Part shown: positions 19,201 to 26,963 of the stretch, piece by piece
How the letters are laid out: every line of letters starts with the position of its first letter
How positions within the stretch are numbered: position 1 is the stretch's first letter
NCBI RefSeq assembly: GCF_001424045.1
Contig: NZ_LMQB01000001.1
Location: 222,083 to 286,082 of the forward strand
DNA from: Rhizobium sp. Leaf371
GTDB lineage: Bacteria > Pseudomonadota > Alphaproteobacteria > Rhizobiales > Rhizobiaceae
Direction of reading: 5' to 3'
Length of the DNA stretch: 64,000 nucleotides
Notes under the pieces: model-generated
What the model was told of the DNA's origin: nothing
The model's database searches: none
Seen by the model: the letters and a program-made list of their open reading frames with translations, nothing else
Program-made: the position numbers and the translations under genes

Positions 19201-19557
19201 CAGGTCGCCGCGGATGCGGTCGATCGCGTCCTTGGTGTCCTGCACCGCCTGGTTCGTCGGGATCTCGATCTCGAACTCGACGCCGGTCGTGGAAATGCCG
19301 TCGGTGATGGTCGAGGTGACGTGCTTGACCCCGGCGATGCCGGCCACGGCATCCTCGATCTCCTTGGTGACCTGCGTTTCCAGCTCGGCCGGCGCGGCCC
19401 CGCTCTGCGCGACGGAGATGGAGACGATGGGCACGTCGATATTGGGGAAGCGGGTGATCGGCAGCGCGTTGAACGACTGATAGCCGAGGAACATCAGCAG
19501 CACGAAGGTGAGGATCGGTGCGATCGGATTGCGAATGGCCCAGGCCGAGAAGTTCAT
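16234..19557 (-). CDS. RND efflux transporter, inner-membrane permease
   Basis: The 1107-residue AcrB/MexB-type proton-driven pump starts NFSAWAIRNPIAPILTFVLL. It has twelve predicted membrane segments, with two large periplasmic loops in the duplicated RND layout. TGILVDDAIVEIEN carries the paired aspartates of the proton relay in TM4, and MGIVTKNAILLVDFAI is the matching repeat in the second half. A coiled-coil cytoplasmic tail (LTEKLAAQAETIETLQERL) follows. The start at 19557 is the family start; upstream frame is non-coding. It lies 13 bp after the adaptor gene, so the two form an operon. The substrate is unknown and no outer-membrane factor is beside it. Confidence 0.93.
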   Translation of the reverse strand: MNFSAWAIRNPIAPILTFVLLMFLGYQSFNALPITRFPNIDVPIVSISVAQSGAAPAELETQVTKEIEDAVAGIAGVKHVTSTITDGISTTGVEFEIEIPTNQAVQDTKDAIDRIRGDLPAGIEEPIVAKIDVEGQAIQTFAVSAPDMTLEEISWFVDDTVKRALQGQTGIGRIDRYGGADREVRVELSDSRLNSYGITATDVNAQLRKMNTDLGSGRGQIGGSEQAIRTLGDARSVTALADTMIAMPNGLFVRLSELGTVTDTYEEPKSFSRFDGTPVVTFAVFRSKGASEVSVAETVAKSLDAVRAANPGVSIQLINDSVYFTYGNYEAALDTLIEGALLAVAVVLLFLRNWRATLISALALPLSAIPTFWIMDLLGFSLNLVSFLALTLATGILVDDAIVEIENIARHIKMGKSPYRASIEAADEIGLAVIATTFTIIAVFVPVSFMPGIPGQYFIQFGLTVAVSVFFSLMVARLITPVMAAYLMRSGDGDGHGEARDGIMMRGYSWLVSATTRRWYMRYLTLAVAIAFLVGSVQLLLTVPGSFLPPEDASRIVLSVELPPDAMLEDTDRTSAEIYDRIKDFPGVEGIFVLGGASPKGDLELRRATITVMLEKLDHSLVNKLVNNLLGSLPLVGQYMPKLPPAGRIIPQSRIEAQIFAAIHSIPDVRVLKLNDRGERDLAFNLLSNDEAALNEAVGLLQAKLRDEPALANVSPDGALPRPELQLRPLTERMSRLGITTSQLSDVLRVATIGDIDAALTKISLDDRQIPIRVQIDTDMRTDLAAIRNLKIQTASGALVPISSVADIAYSEGPSSIKRYDRFRVVTMGADLPVGVALDTASDRFKKAASEVSLPEGVRFLESGDAEVQAEMQSGFVHAMLLGLLLVLVVLILLFKDVIQPFTILFSLPLAIGGVALGLIVTNNALSMPVLIGILMLMGIVTKNAILLVDFAIEMKRQGMERVDAMVEAGRKRARPIIMTSIAMSAGMLPSALGVGEGGSFRAPMAIAVIGGIIVSTVLSLVVVPSFFLIMDDLSRLLGWSFGRLVGRKEIETVPLENTELTEKLAAQAETIETLQERLARLESRTAPGTLRAVGGTVVTHPALAAE

Positions 19558-19570
19558 GGCGGGTCGATCC

Positions 19571-20842
19571 TCAGTTGGTGGCCGTCTTGCCGGTGGATGC
19601 CGCGGCCTTGACCGGCGTGATCCGGTCGCCGTCGCGAACATAGGCGCCGGCCTTCGCGACGACCTCGTCGCCCTCGCTCAGGCCCGAGACGATCTCGATG
19701 TAACGACCGTCCTGGATGCCCGTTTCGATCCGCGCCATCTCCACCACGCCGTCGCGCACCTTGCGCACCACGGTTTCGGTCTTGCCGCTGGTCACGGCCG
19801 TCAGCGGCAGGGCCAGGGCCTGCTTTTCCTCGACCGTGATGTCGGCATTGGCATACATGCCGACGCGCGCCTTTTCGGGATCGAGAATGCTGATGAAAAC
19901 GGTTCCGAGCCGCGTGTCGGCATCGACCGTCGGCGAGATCAGGCGGATCTTGCCGTCGAGCGTGACGCTGCTGTCGGCGAGCTTCAGGCTGGCTTTCTGG
20001 CCGACGGCCAGTTTCAGAAGATCGCCTTCCGAGACGTCGGCGCGCATTTCCACGGCGCCGTCTCGGATGATGGTGAACAATGGCTGCCCGGAGCCGGCGG
20101 CGATGGCGCCGACCTTGGCCGTGCGGGCGGAGACGGTGCCGGCGACCGGCGCCTTGATGACGGTGCGCGCCAGGCGCAGATCCACGTCGGACATCTGGGC
20201 TTCGACCACCTTGATGTCGGACTGCGCGACCGCGATCAGCTGCTCGGCCGAGGTGACGCGCGCAAGGGCTGCGGCGGCGGCGGCCTCCGTCTGATCGGCG
20301 AGGGCGGTGGAAACGGTGCCTGCGTCCTTGAGTTTCGCGTTGCGCTCGGAGACGCGGACGGCTTCCTTCGCATTGGCCTGCGCCTCGACGAGCTGCGCCT
20401 GATACTGGGCGAGCGAGGCGCGGGCCTTCGCGAGGCTTGCCTCGTTCTGGCTGCGCGTCAGCAGCAGGGCATCCTCGTTCAGCGTCGCCATGGTGGCGTC
20501 GGCCTCGACCTTGTCGCCGATATCCACCGCGAGGCTGCGGATCGACAGACCTTCGACAAGCGGCTGCACGAAGGTTTCCTCGACGGCCTGGATCGTCCCG
20601 GTCGCGATCACCCGGTCGATGATCTTGCGCGTTTCGGCCCTGGTGACCACGATGGAGGGATAGGCCGTCTCGGGCTTGGCCTGCGTCTTCGCTTCAGACG
20701 TTGCGGCCTCCTGCGCAAGGGCCGCAGGTGTCAGGGAAGGAGCGACCGACAGGGCGAGGACGGTGAGAAACACGGCAACCGGCGACCGGGCCGAAACCGG
20801 CCTGGCGCGCATGCCACCTGCAAAGGGTCTTCCAGCCGCCAT
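19571..20842 (-). CDS. RND efflux periplasmic adaptor (HlyD/MFP family)
   Basis: The 423-residue membrane fusion protein has an N-terminal signal peptide (about residues 1-42, ending ALAQ). Half-lipoyl domains flank an alpha-hairpin (SLAKARASLAQYQAQLVEAQ), followed by a barrel region (APVAGTVSARTAKVG) and a membrane-proximal domain. It links the RND permease to an outer-membrane channel. The start at 20842 has a GAGGA ribosome site; the frame extends upstream to 21067 but the signal peptide supports 20842. Confidence 0.92.
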   Translation of the reverse strand: MAAGRPFAGGMRARPVSARSPVAVFLTVLALSVAPSLTPAALAQEAATSEAKTQAKPETAYPSIVVTRAETRKIIDRVIATGTIQAVEETFVQPLVEGLSIRSLAVDIGDKVEADATMATLNEDALLLTRSQNEASLAKARASLAQYQAQLVEAQANAKEAVRVSERNAKLKDAGTVSTALADQTEAAAAAALARVTSAEQLIAVAQSDIKVVEAQMSDVDLRLARTVIKAPVAGTVSARTAKVGAIAAGSGQPLFTIIRDGAVEMRADVSEGDLLKLAVGQKASLKLADSSVTLDGKIRLISPTVDADTRLGTVFISILDPEKARVGMYANADITVEEKQALALPLTAVTSGKTETVVRKVRDGVVEMARIETGIQDGRYIEIVSGLSEGDEVVAKAGAYVRDGDRITPVKAAASTGKTATN

Positions 20843-21003
20843 CGGCGTGTCCTCATTGTCGAATTGTGCTGAAAGACGACGATTGCCGCCTGTCCGCCCC
20901 ATGATCTGAAGGCACGCGCCACGCCCCCGCGGCACTGCACCCGGCAATCTCTTTACCATCATCCCAGGTTTCGCGCGCGCAGAATCATGGTCGCGATCTG
21001 CGT

Positions 21004-21028
21004 CAAAGAGCGCGGAAACCGCGCTTTG
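21004..21028. promoter_or_regulatory. Inverted repeat in the spacer upstream of the RND operon
   Basis: AGCGCGG-AAA-CCGCGCT (21009-21025) is a perfect palindrome, extended by CAAAG/CTTTG with one bulged base. It lies about 165 bp before the efflux adaptor start in the 291-bp spacer 20843-21133. It could be an operator for the efflux operon or a second hairpin. The rest of the spacer holds only the terminator at 21084-21107. Confidence 0.35.
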
Positions 21029-21083
21029 GACGAGGTTTTTACGGTATATGGCGTCGGGATCAGGCAATTTTCAGGCAGAACGC

Positions 21084-21107
21084 AAAACGCGCGACCGAGG
21101 CCGCGCG
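21084..21107 (-). terminator. Rho-independent terminator after the pyrimidine-operon ABC genes
   Basis: Read on the minus strand, CGCGCGGCC and GGTCGCGCG form a nine-pair stem (one G-T) with a very short loop. It is directly followed by TTTT. It lies 27 bp after the stop of the substrate-binding protein gene and would end the hyuC-to-ABC transporter transcript. Confidence 0.7.
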
Positions 21108-21133
21108 CTGCTTTCTGTCGAAGACCTGTGGGC

Positions 21134-22126
21134 CTATTTCAGGGCCGCGTCGGTGATCTCGTGCGTCCAGGCGCCGGTCGGCTCCTTGGTGATGACGGGG
21201 TCGGAGCCGCCCTTCATGAGGGATGCGACGGTGCGGGTGTAGTCCGCCTCGTCCAGCGCGCCGTTGGAGCCGGCGGTGAGCTTGGCGATCTCGCCCATCA
21301 TGCGCTTCTGGTGCTCTTCGGTCTGGGCGCCGGTGGCGTCGTTTTCGAGCACGATGCCGGCGGCCTCGTCCACATGCTCCTCGGCATATTTCCAGCCCTT
21401 CATGGAGGCGCGGACGAACTTGACCATCTTGTCCTTGAAGGCCGGGTCCTTCAGCTTGTCTTCGAGCACGTAGAGGCCGTCCTCCAGCGTCGCGACGCCC
21501 TGGTCCTCGTATTTGAAGGTCACGAGATCCTCCGGCTTGATGCCGGCGTCGAGAACCTGGCCGTACTCGTTATAGGTCATGGTGGAAATGCAGGCGGCCT
21601 GCTTCTGGATCAGCGGATCGACGTTGAAGCCCTGCTTGAGGACCGTCACGCCGTCCGGCCCGCCATCCGTCTTGAGGCCAAGCTGGCTCATCCAGGAGAG
21701 GAACGGATACTCGTTGCCGAAGAACCAGACGCCGAGCGTCTTGCCCTTGAAATCGGCCGGGCTCGCGACGCCGCTTTCCTTCAGGCAGGTCAGCATCATG
21801 CCGGACTTCTTGAAAGGCTGGGCGATATTGACGAGGGCGACGCCCTTTTCGCGCGTGGCGAGCGCCGAGGGCATCCAGTCGACCACGACATCGGCGCCGC
21901 CACCGGCGATGACCTGCGGCGGGGCGATATCCGGGCCGCCCGGCTTGATCTCGACGTCGAGACCTTCCGCCTCGTAGAAACCCTTGTCCTTGGCGACGTA
22001 ATAGCCGGCGAACTGGGCCTGCGTGACCCATTTGAGCTGCAGCGTCACCTTTTCCGCCGCCATGGCGTCGAAGGCGGCCAGCGACAGCGCGCTGGACATG
22101 AGAAGCGATGCGATTGTCCGTTTCAT
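21134..22126 (-). CDS. ABC transporter substrate-binding protein, NMT1/THI5-like
   Basis: The 330-residue periplasmic protein has a Sec signal peptide (cleavage near AMA-AE, residue 23). Its NMT1/THI5-like domain starts KVTLQLKWVTQAQFAGYYVAKDKGFY, as in binding proteins for pyrimidine-type thiamine precursors and related ligands. It is the last gene of an operon that also encodes dihydropyrimidinase and a carbamoylase, so a pyrimidine, dihydropyrimidine or hydantoin ligand is likely by context but not shown. The ATG at 22126 has the ribosome site AAAGGGA. Confidence 0.88.
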   Translation of the reverse strand: MKRTIASLLMSSALSLAAFDAMAAEKVTLQLKWVTQAQFAGYYVAKDKGFYEAEGLDVEIKPGGPDIAPPQVIAGGGADVVVDWMPSALATREKGVALVNIAQPFKKSGMMLTCLKESGVASPADFKGKTLGVWFFGNEYPFLSWMSQLGLKTDGGPDGVTVLKQGFNVDPLIQKQAACISTMTYNEYGQVLDAGIKPEDLVTFKYEDQGVATLEDGLYVLEDKLKDPAFKDKMVKFVRASMKGWKYAEEHVDEAAGIVLENDATGAQTEEHQKRMMGEIAKLTAGSNGALDEADYTRTVASLMKGGSDPVITKEPTGAWTHEITDAALK

Positions 22127-22158
22127 ATGCGTTCCCTTTGTTATCGTTCGTCTTCTTT

Positions 22159-23022
22159 TTACGCCCGTCCACCGCGGACGGACGGATGCCAGAACGTGAC
22201 GACGCGTTCCACCAGCGCCACCACACCATAAAACACCGAGCCGGCCAGCGCCGCCACAGCGATTTCCGCCCAGACCATGTCGACATTCATGCGTCCGACC
22301 TCGGTGGAGATGCGGAAGCCCATGCCGACGATCGGCGTGCCGAAGAATTCCGCGACGATGGCACCGATCAGGGCCAGCGTCGAGTTGATCTTCAGCGCAT
22401 TGAAGATGAAAGGCCAGGCGGCGGGCAGGCGAAGCTTGACCAGCGTCTGGAACCAGGAGGCCGCATAGGTCTGCATTAGGTCCTTTTCCATGCTGCTCGC
22501 GGCGGCAAGCCCCGTCACCGTGTTCACCAGCATGGGGAAGAACGTCATGATGACGACGACCGCCACCTTCGACGGCCAGTCGAAGCCGAACCACATGACC
22601 ATGATCGGGGCGACGCCCACGACGGGGAGGGCGGAGACGAAATTGCCGAGCGGCAGCAGCCCCTTCTGCAGGAAGGGCGAGCGATCGATGGCGATGGCAA
22701 CGAGGAAACCGAGGCCGCAGCCTGTGACATAGCCGGTGATCACGGATTTGAGGAAGGTCTGGCGGAAATCCGCCCAGAGCGTGGGCAGCGACGAGATCAG
22801 CCGCGTCCAGATCATCGAGGGCGGGGGCAACAAGACGGCCGGCACGGCAAAGCCGCGCACGAGACCTTCCCACAGCACGAGCAGGCTGACGCCGAACAGA
22901 ATGGGGACGATGAGGCGGATCGTGCGCTCTAGGGCCTTCGAGGCCGGTTTGCGTCGGACCAGCCATTCGTTCAGCGCCCAGGCGCCGAGCCAGAAGAGGA
23001 CGGCGGGGAGGATGGCGTTCAT
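22159..23022 (-). CDS. ABC transporter permease (pyrimidine-type importer)
   Basis: The 287-residue inner-membrane permease has a BPD_transp_1 domain. It carries the SsuC/TauC-type motifs GLGFLVAIAIDRSPF and LPVVGVAPIMVMWFG, plus the EAA-loop region TLVKLRLPAAWPFIFNALK. An additional N-terminal membrane segment precedes the core. The start overlaps the stop of the upstream permease gene by four bases (ATGA), so the two permeases are made together and probably form a heterodimer. Confidence 0.9.
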   Translation of the reverse strand: MNAILPAVLFWLGAWALNEWLVRRKPASKALERTIRLIVPILFGVSLLVLWEGLVRGFAVPAVLLPPPSMIWTRLISSLPTLWADFRQTFLKSVITGYVTGCGLGFLVAIAIDRSPFLQKGLLPLGNFVSALPVVGVAPIMVMWFGFDWPSKVAVVVIMTFFPMLVNTVTGLAAASSMEKDLMQTYAASWFQTLVKLRLPAAWPFIFNALKINSTLALIGAIVAEFFGTPIVGMGFRISTEVGRMNVDMVWAEIAVAALAGSVFYGVVALVERVVTFWHPSVRGGRA

Positions 23023-23891
23023 GGGCGGACTCCCATGCGGCGGAGCACCGCGGAATGGGCGGCGCCGACGATGAGGACGAGCACGGCGGCAAGGCCCGCG
23101 GCCATGAACAGGGCCGACCAGATCTGCACCGTCTGCCCGTAATAGGACCCTGCCAGCAGGCGGGCGCCGAGGCCGGCGACGGCCCCGGTCGGCAGCTCGC
23201 CGACGATGGCGCCCACCAGCGAGATCGCGACCGCCACCTTCAGCGAGGTGAACAGATACGGCATGGAGGCCGGCCAGCGGAGCTTCCAGAAAAGCTGCGA
23301 GGGGCTCGCATTGTAGGTGCGCATCAGGTCGAGCTGGATCTGTTCCGGACTGCGCAGGCCCTTCACCATGCCGACCGCGATCGGGAAGAACGAGAGATAG
23401 GTCGAGATCAGCGCTTTCGGCAGCAGGCCGGCAATGCCGATGGCGTTGAGCACGACGATGATCATCGGGGCGATGGCGAGGATCGGAATCGTCTGGCTGG
23501 CGATGATCCACGGCATCAGCGAGCGGTCCATCGCCCGGTTGTGCACGATGCCGACGGCAAGCGCGATGCCGAGCAGGGTGCCGAGCCCGAAGCCGACCAG
23601 CGTGGCGGAGAGCGTGATCCAGGCGTGATAGACGAGGCTGCGCTTGGAGGTCACCGGTTTGTTGATGGTCGTATCCCACAGCTCGGCCATCACCTGATGC
23701 GGCGCCGGCAGAACGGGCCGCGCCTGCGCCATCGTCCGCGGCACGATCTCCGAGAATGAGATGGTGGTGCCGGCCCGGGCGGCGGTGTCGCGCTCGAACG
23801 GCGCATTGAGGAAAACGACGGCGGCGTACCAGACGGCGAGGAGAGCCGCGAGAATGGTGAGGACGGGGACGATCTTTTCCCGGTTCGTCAT
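23019..23891 (-). CDS. ABC transporter permease (pyrimidine-type importer)
   Basis: The 290-residue SsuC-type permease has an N-terminal membrane segment (VPVLTILAALLAVWYAAVVF). The core domain contains GFGLGTLLGIALAVG and the EAA loop near SQLFWKLRWPASMPYLFTSLK. The ATG at 23891 is preferred over an upstream in-frame ATG at 23933 because the protein then starts at the normal family position. It is the partner of the following permease in the same importer. Confidence 0.9.
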   Translation of the reverse strand: MTNREKIVPVLTILAALLAVWYAAVVFLNAPFERDTAARAGTTISFSEIVPRTMAQARPVLPAPHQVMAELWDTTINKPVTSKRSLVYHAWITLSATLVGFGLGTLLGIALAVGIVHNRAMDRSLMPWIIASQTIPILAIAPMIIVVLNAIGIAGLLPKALISTYLSFFPIAVGMVKGLRSPEQIQLDLMRTYNASPSQLFWKLRWPASMPYLFTSLKVAVAISLVGAIVGELPTGAVAGLGARLLAGSYYGQTVQIWSALFMAAGLAAVLVLIVGAAHSAVLRRMGVRP

Positions 23892-23945
23892 GGGGTGGCC
23901 TCTGTCCTGAGAGGTGCGAGGCTGTTTAAGCAAGGCATCCCGCCG

Positions 23946-24794
23946 CTATTCGTCATAGCTGTGCCCCGCCCGCAAACCGTCCCGGACACGGCTGGCGATC
24001 TCCAGGAATTCCGGGGTTTCGCGGATATCCAGCGGTCGCTCCCGGGGCAGGGTTGATTCGATGACGTCGGTGATCCGGCCGGGGCGGGGGCTCATGACGA
24101 CAATCTTGGTGGAGAGGTAGACGGCCTCGGGGATCGAGTGGGTGACGAAGCAGATGGTCTTTTCGGTGCGGGCCCAGAGCTCGAGCAGCTGCTCGTTCAG
24201 GTGGTCGCGGACGATTTCGTCCAGCGCGCCGAAAGGCTCGTCCATCAGCAGGAGGTCGGCATCGAAGGCCAGCGCGCGGGCGATGGAGGCGCGCTGCTGC
24301 ATGCCGCCGGAAAGCTGCCAGGGAAATTTTTTGCCGAAGCCCGAGAGATTGACGAGCGCCAGCGTCCGCTCGATCCGCGCCCGCTTCTCGGCCTCGCCAT
24401 AGCCCATGATTTCGAGCGGCAGCGCGATGTTCTGCTCGATCGTGCGCCAGGGATAGAGGGCTGCGGCCTGGAAGACGTAGCCATAGGAACGGTTCTTGCG
24501 CGCATCCTCGGGCGTCGTGCCGTTGACCGTGATCGTGCCGGCGGTCGGTTTTTCCAGATCCGCGATGACGCGCAGGAAGGTGGTCTTGCCGCAGCCCGAC
24601 GGGCCGATGAAGGAGACGAAATCGCCCTTGCGCACATCGAGATCGACGCCCGTCAGAGCCGTGACCGGGCCATCATCGGTCTTGAAGGTGAGGCCGAGAC
24701 CCCGGGCGGAAACGACGGAGCGGGCGTCCGGCGACGCGGTGTTCGGGGAGAAGGCATCGGGTCTTATCTGCGGCATTGCGAAAGCGGTCCCCAT
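23946..24794 (-). CDS. ABC transporter ATP-binding protein (pyrimidine-type importer)
   Basis: The 282-residue SsuB/TauB-type ATPase has Walker A GPSGCGKTTF, Q-loop YVFQAAAL, signature LSGGMQQRASIARAL and Walker B LLLMDEPFGALDE. The start at 24794 has AAGGACGG in front; an ATG at 24776 is also possible. Either start overlaps the end of the preceding small secreted-protein gene by 13-31 bp, evidence of tight operon packing. Confidence 0.92.
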   Translation of the reverse strand: MGTAFAMPQIRPDAFSPNTASPDARSVVSARGLGLTFKTDDGPVTALTGVDLDVRKGDFVSFIGPSGCGKTTFLRVIADLEKPTAGTITVNGTTPEDARKNRSYGYVFQAAALYPWRTIEQNIALPLEIMGYGEAEKRARIERTLALVNLSGFGKKFPWQLSGGMQQRASIARALAFDADLLLMDEPFGALDEIVRDHLNEQLLELWARTEKTICFVTHSIPEAVYLSTKIVVMSPRPGRITDVIESTLPRERPLDIRETPEFLEIASRVRDGLRAGHSYDE

Positions 24795-25129
24795 GTAGTG
24801 CCGTCCTTGAAACGGATCGTATAGCCCTTCGCACTTTTGTCGAGCGCGACGGTTTCCTTCGGGCCGACCTCGCCTTCGGCGTCGCACTGGGTGCGGATGG
24901 TAAAGCCGGTCGCGGTTTTCCCGGCCGTTCCCTCGAACTGGCAATAGGCCGTGGCCGTTGTGATGCCCTCGTCGTTGAGCAGGAAGAAAACGTCGGCGCC
25001 GCTCGATTCGCCCGTCTTGGCATAGACGCAGCCCTCGGCGTTGCCATAGGCGCCGTCGAGAAATGTCGGCGCGGCCACGCTGACGCCGGAGACGCAGCCG
25101 CAGGCGGCCAGGAGCACGAGGGTTCGCAT
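24764..25129 (-). CDS. Small exported protein of unknown function
   Basis: The 121-residue protein begins MRTLVLLAACGCVSGVSVAA, a signal peptide. The mature part of about 100 residues contains four cysteines (in GCVYAK, YCQFEG, TQCDAEG and SQCRR), consistent with two disulfides in the periplasm. The ATG overlaps the hydA stop by one base (TGATG) and its end overlaps the ATPase gene, so it belongs to the pyrimidine operon. I do not recognise a family. Confidence 0.65.
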   Translation of the reverse strand: MRTLVLLAACGCVSGVSVAAPTFLDGAYGNAEGCVYAKTGESSGADVFFLLNDEGITTATAYCQFEGTAGKTATGFTIRTQCDAEGEVGPKETVALDKSAKGYTIRFKDGTTWGPLSQCRR

Positions 25130-26586
25130 CAGACGCCGCTCGCCGGGATGCCGGTCCGGGTGACCTTGCGCGGCGCCGTGATCTCCTTCCAGGTCGAGAG
25201 CGCCTTTGCGACCGGCGTCACCGGCGGGCGGCGCACGAAGTCGCCATGGCCTTCGCGGGTCTTCACCGTGTCTTCCTCGATCGCCACCACGCCGCGGGTC
25301 AGCGTGAAGCGGGGCAGGCCGGTGACGGTCTTTCCCTCGAAGACGTTGTAATCGATCGCCGATTGCTGGGTCGCCGCCGCAATGCTCTTCGTCCGCTTCG
25401 GGTCCCAGACGACGAGGTCGGCATCGGCGCCGACGAGGATCGCGCCCTTCTTCGGATAGATATTGAGGATCTTGGCGATGTTGGTCGAGGTCACCGCGAC
25501 GAACTCGTTCATGGTGATGCGGCCGGTGGCCACGCCATGGGTCCAGAGCATCGGCATGCGGTCTTCCAGGCCCCCGGTTCCGTTCGGGATCTTGCGGAAA
25601 TCGCCAAGGCCGGAGCGCTTCTGCTCGGTGGTGAAGGCGCAGTGGTCGGTCGCCACGCATTGCAGCGAGCCGGAGGAAAGGCCGGCCCAGAGGCTGTCCT
25701 GATGCAGCTTGCTGCGGAAGGGCGGCGACATGACGCGGCGGGCGGCATGGTCCCAGTCGGCATTGCCATATTCGCTTTCGTCCAGCGTCAGGTGCTGGAT
25801 GAGCGGTTCGCCATAGACCCGCATGCCCTTCTGCCGGGCGCGGCGGATGGCCTCGTGGCTCTGCTCGCAGGAGGTGTGGACGATATAGACCGGACAGCCC
25901 GCCATGTCGGCGATCATGATGGCGCGGTTCGTCGCCTCGCCTTCGACCTCCGGCGGCCGGGAATAGGCATGCGCCTCCGGCCCGTCATTGCCCTCGGCGA
26001 TCAGCTTGGCCTGCATCTGCGCCACCACGTCACCGTTTTCGGCATGGACGAGCGGCAGGGCGCCGAGCTCCGCGCAGCGCTGGAACGAGGCGAACATTTC
26101 GTCGTCATCCACCATCAGCGCGCCCTTGTAGGCCATGAAGTGCTTGAAGGTGTTGATGCCCTTGTCGCGGACGATCGTCTCCATTTCCTCGAAGACCTGC
26201 GCACCCCACCAGGTGATCGCCATATGGAAGGAATAGTCGCAGGCCGCCCGCGAGGTCTTGTTGTGCCACATGTCGAGGGCTTCAAGCAGCGACTGGCCGG
26301 GATTCGGCAGCGCGAAATCCACCACCATCGTCGTGCCGCCGGCGAGCGCCGCGCGCGTGCCGCTCTCGAAATCATCGGCGGAATAGGTGCCCATGAACGG
26401 CATTTCCAGATGCGTGTGCGGATCGATGCCGCCGGGCATGACGTAGCAACCCGTCGCGTCGAGCACATCGCCACCGGTAAGGTTCGGCCCGATGTCGGCG
26501 ATCACGCCGTTCTCGATGCGGATGTCGGCGGCATAGGTCAGGTCGGCGGTGACGATGGTGCCGTTCTTGATGATGGTGGTGGTCAT
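25129..26586 (-). CDS. hydA: Dihydropyrimidinase (D-hydantoinase) HydA
   Basis: The 485-residue cytosolic amidohydrolase opens dihydrouracil or dihydrothymine to the N-carbamoyl-beta-amino acid, step two of reductive pyrimidine degradation. It carries the HxH metal motif in GGIDPHTHLEMPFMG. The carbamylated lysine is in FKHFMAYKGALM, further ligands in LPLVHAENGD and VHTSCEQ, and the Asp in CVATDHCAF. All look intact. The ATG overlaps the stop of the mazF-like toxin gene by four bases (ATGA), so translation is coupled to the toxin. Confidence 0.96.
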   Translation of the reverse strand: MTTTIIKNGTIVTADLTYAADIRIENGVIADIGPNLTGGDVLDATGCYVMPGGIDPHTHLEMPFMGTYSADDFESGTRAALAGGTTMVVDFALPNPGQSLLEALDMWHNKTSRAACDYSFHMAITWWGAQVFEEMETIVRDKGINTFKHFMAYKGALMVDDDEMFASFQRCAELGALPLVHAENGDVVAQMQAKLIAEGNDGPEAHAYSRPPEVEGEATNRAIMIADMAGCPVYIVHTSCEQSHEAIRRARQKGMRVYGEPLIQHLTLDESEYGNADWDHAARRVMSPPFRSKLHQDSLWAGLSSGSLQCVATDHCAFTTEQKRSGLGDFRKIPNGTGGLEDRMPMLWTHGVATGRITMNEFVAVTSTNIAKILNIYPKKGAILVGADADLVVWDPKRTKSIAAATQQSAIDYNVFEGKTVTGLPRFTLTRGVVAIEEDTVKTREGHGDFVRRPPVTPVAKALSTWKEITAPRKVTRTGIPASGV

Positions 26587-26963
26587 GGATGTTCCCGTTG
26601 TTGTTTCTTTTCGCTCGTCGGGAGAGCGGGATAAGGCAGGCCAACGGCCAGGATAAGAGCGGTTTCGAGTCTCGTCATATCCGCTGGCCGAAAATGGCCT
26701 ATTCGTTGGCGGATGACGTCCTTCTTCAGCGGCGAGATTTTCTCGACCATGACCTGAGAGACGTGTTGCAAGCCGTTTTCGACGGTCGGCGCGACGATCG
26801 GCCGAAGGATCGGAGCGTCGATCAGATGCGTCGTGATCGGGCAGGCAAGAATGCTGCTCAACGGTTCGATCAAGGCATCTGCCTGCAGGATGACGGCAGG
26901 CCTGGGTTTTCCAAGTTCAGCCGGAAAAACCGCAATTACGACATCTCCCCGGCTGAGCTTCAT
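26583..26963 (-). CDS. mazF: PemK/MazF family endoribonuclease toxin
   Basis: The 126-residue protein has the MazF/PemK start LSRGDVVIAVFPAELGKPRPAVILQ (split: MKLSRGDVVIAVFPAE and GKPRPAVILQAD). It also has ACPITTH, and HVSQVMVEKISPLKKD with the catalytic Arg/Thr-type positions of the family. It overlaps the antitoxin stop by four bases upstream and hydA by four bases downstream. It would cleave mRNA when free of antitoxin. An unusual basic tail (SEKKQQREHP) encodes the region used as the hydA ribosome binding segment. Confidence 0.87.
   Translation of the reverse strand: MKLSRGDVVIAVFPAELGKPRPAVILQADALIEPLSSILACPITTHLIDAPILRPIVAPTVENGLQHVSQVMVEKISPLKKDVIRQRIGHFRPADMTRLETALILAVGLPYPALPTSEKKQQREHP

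Noticed and set aside
21134-23092. 652-residue frame that seems to fuse a permease to the binding protein
   Set aside because: The upstream part is the permease gene in a wrong frame; the binding protein has its own signal peptide and ribosome site at 22126.
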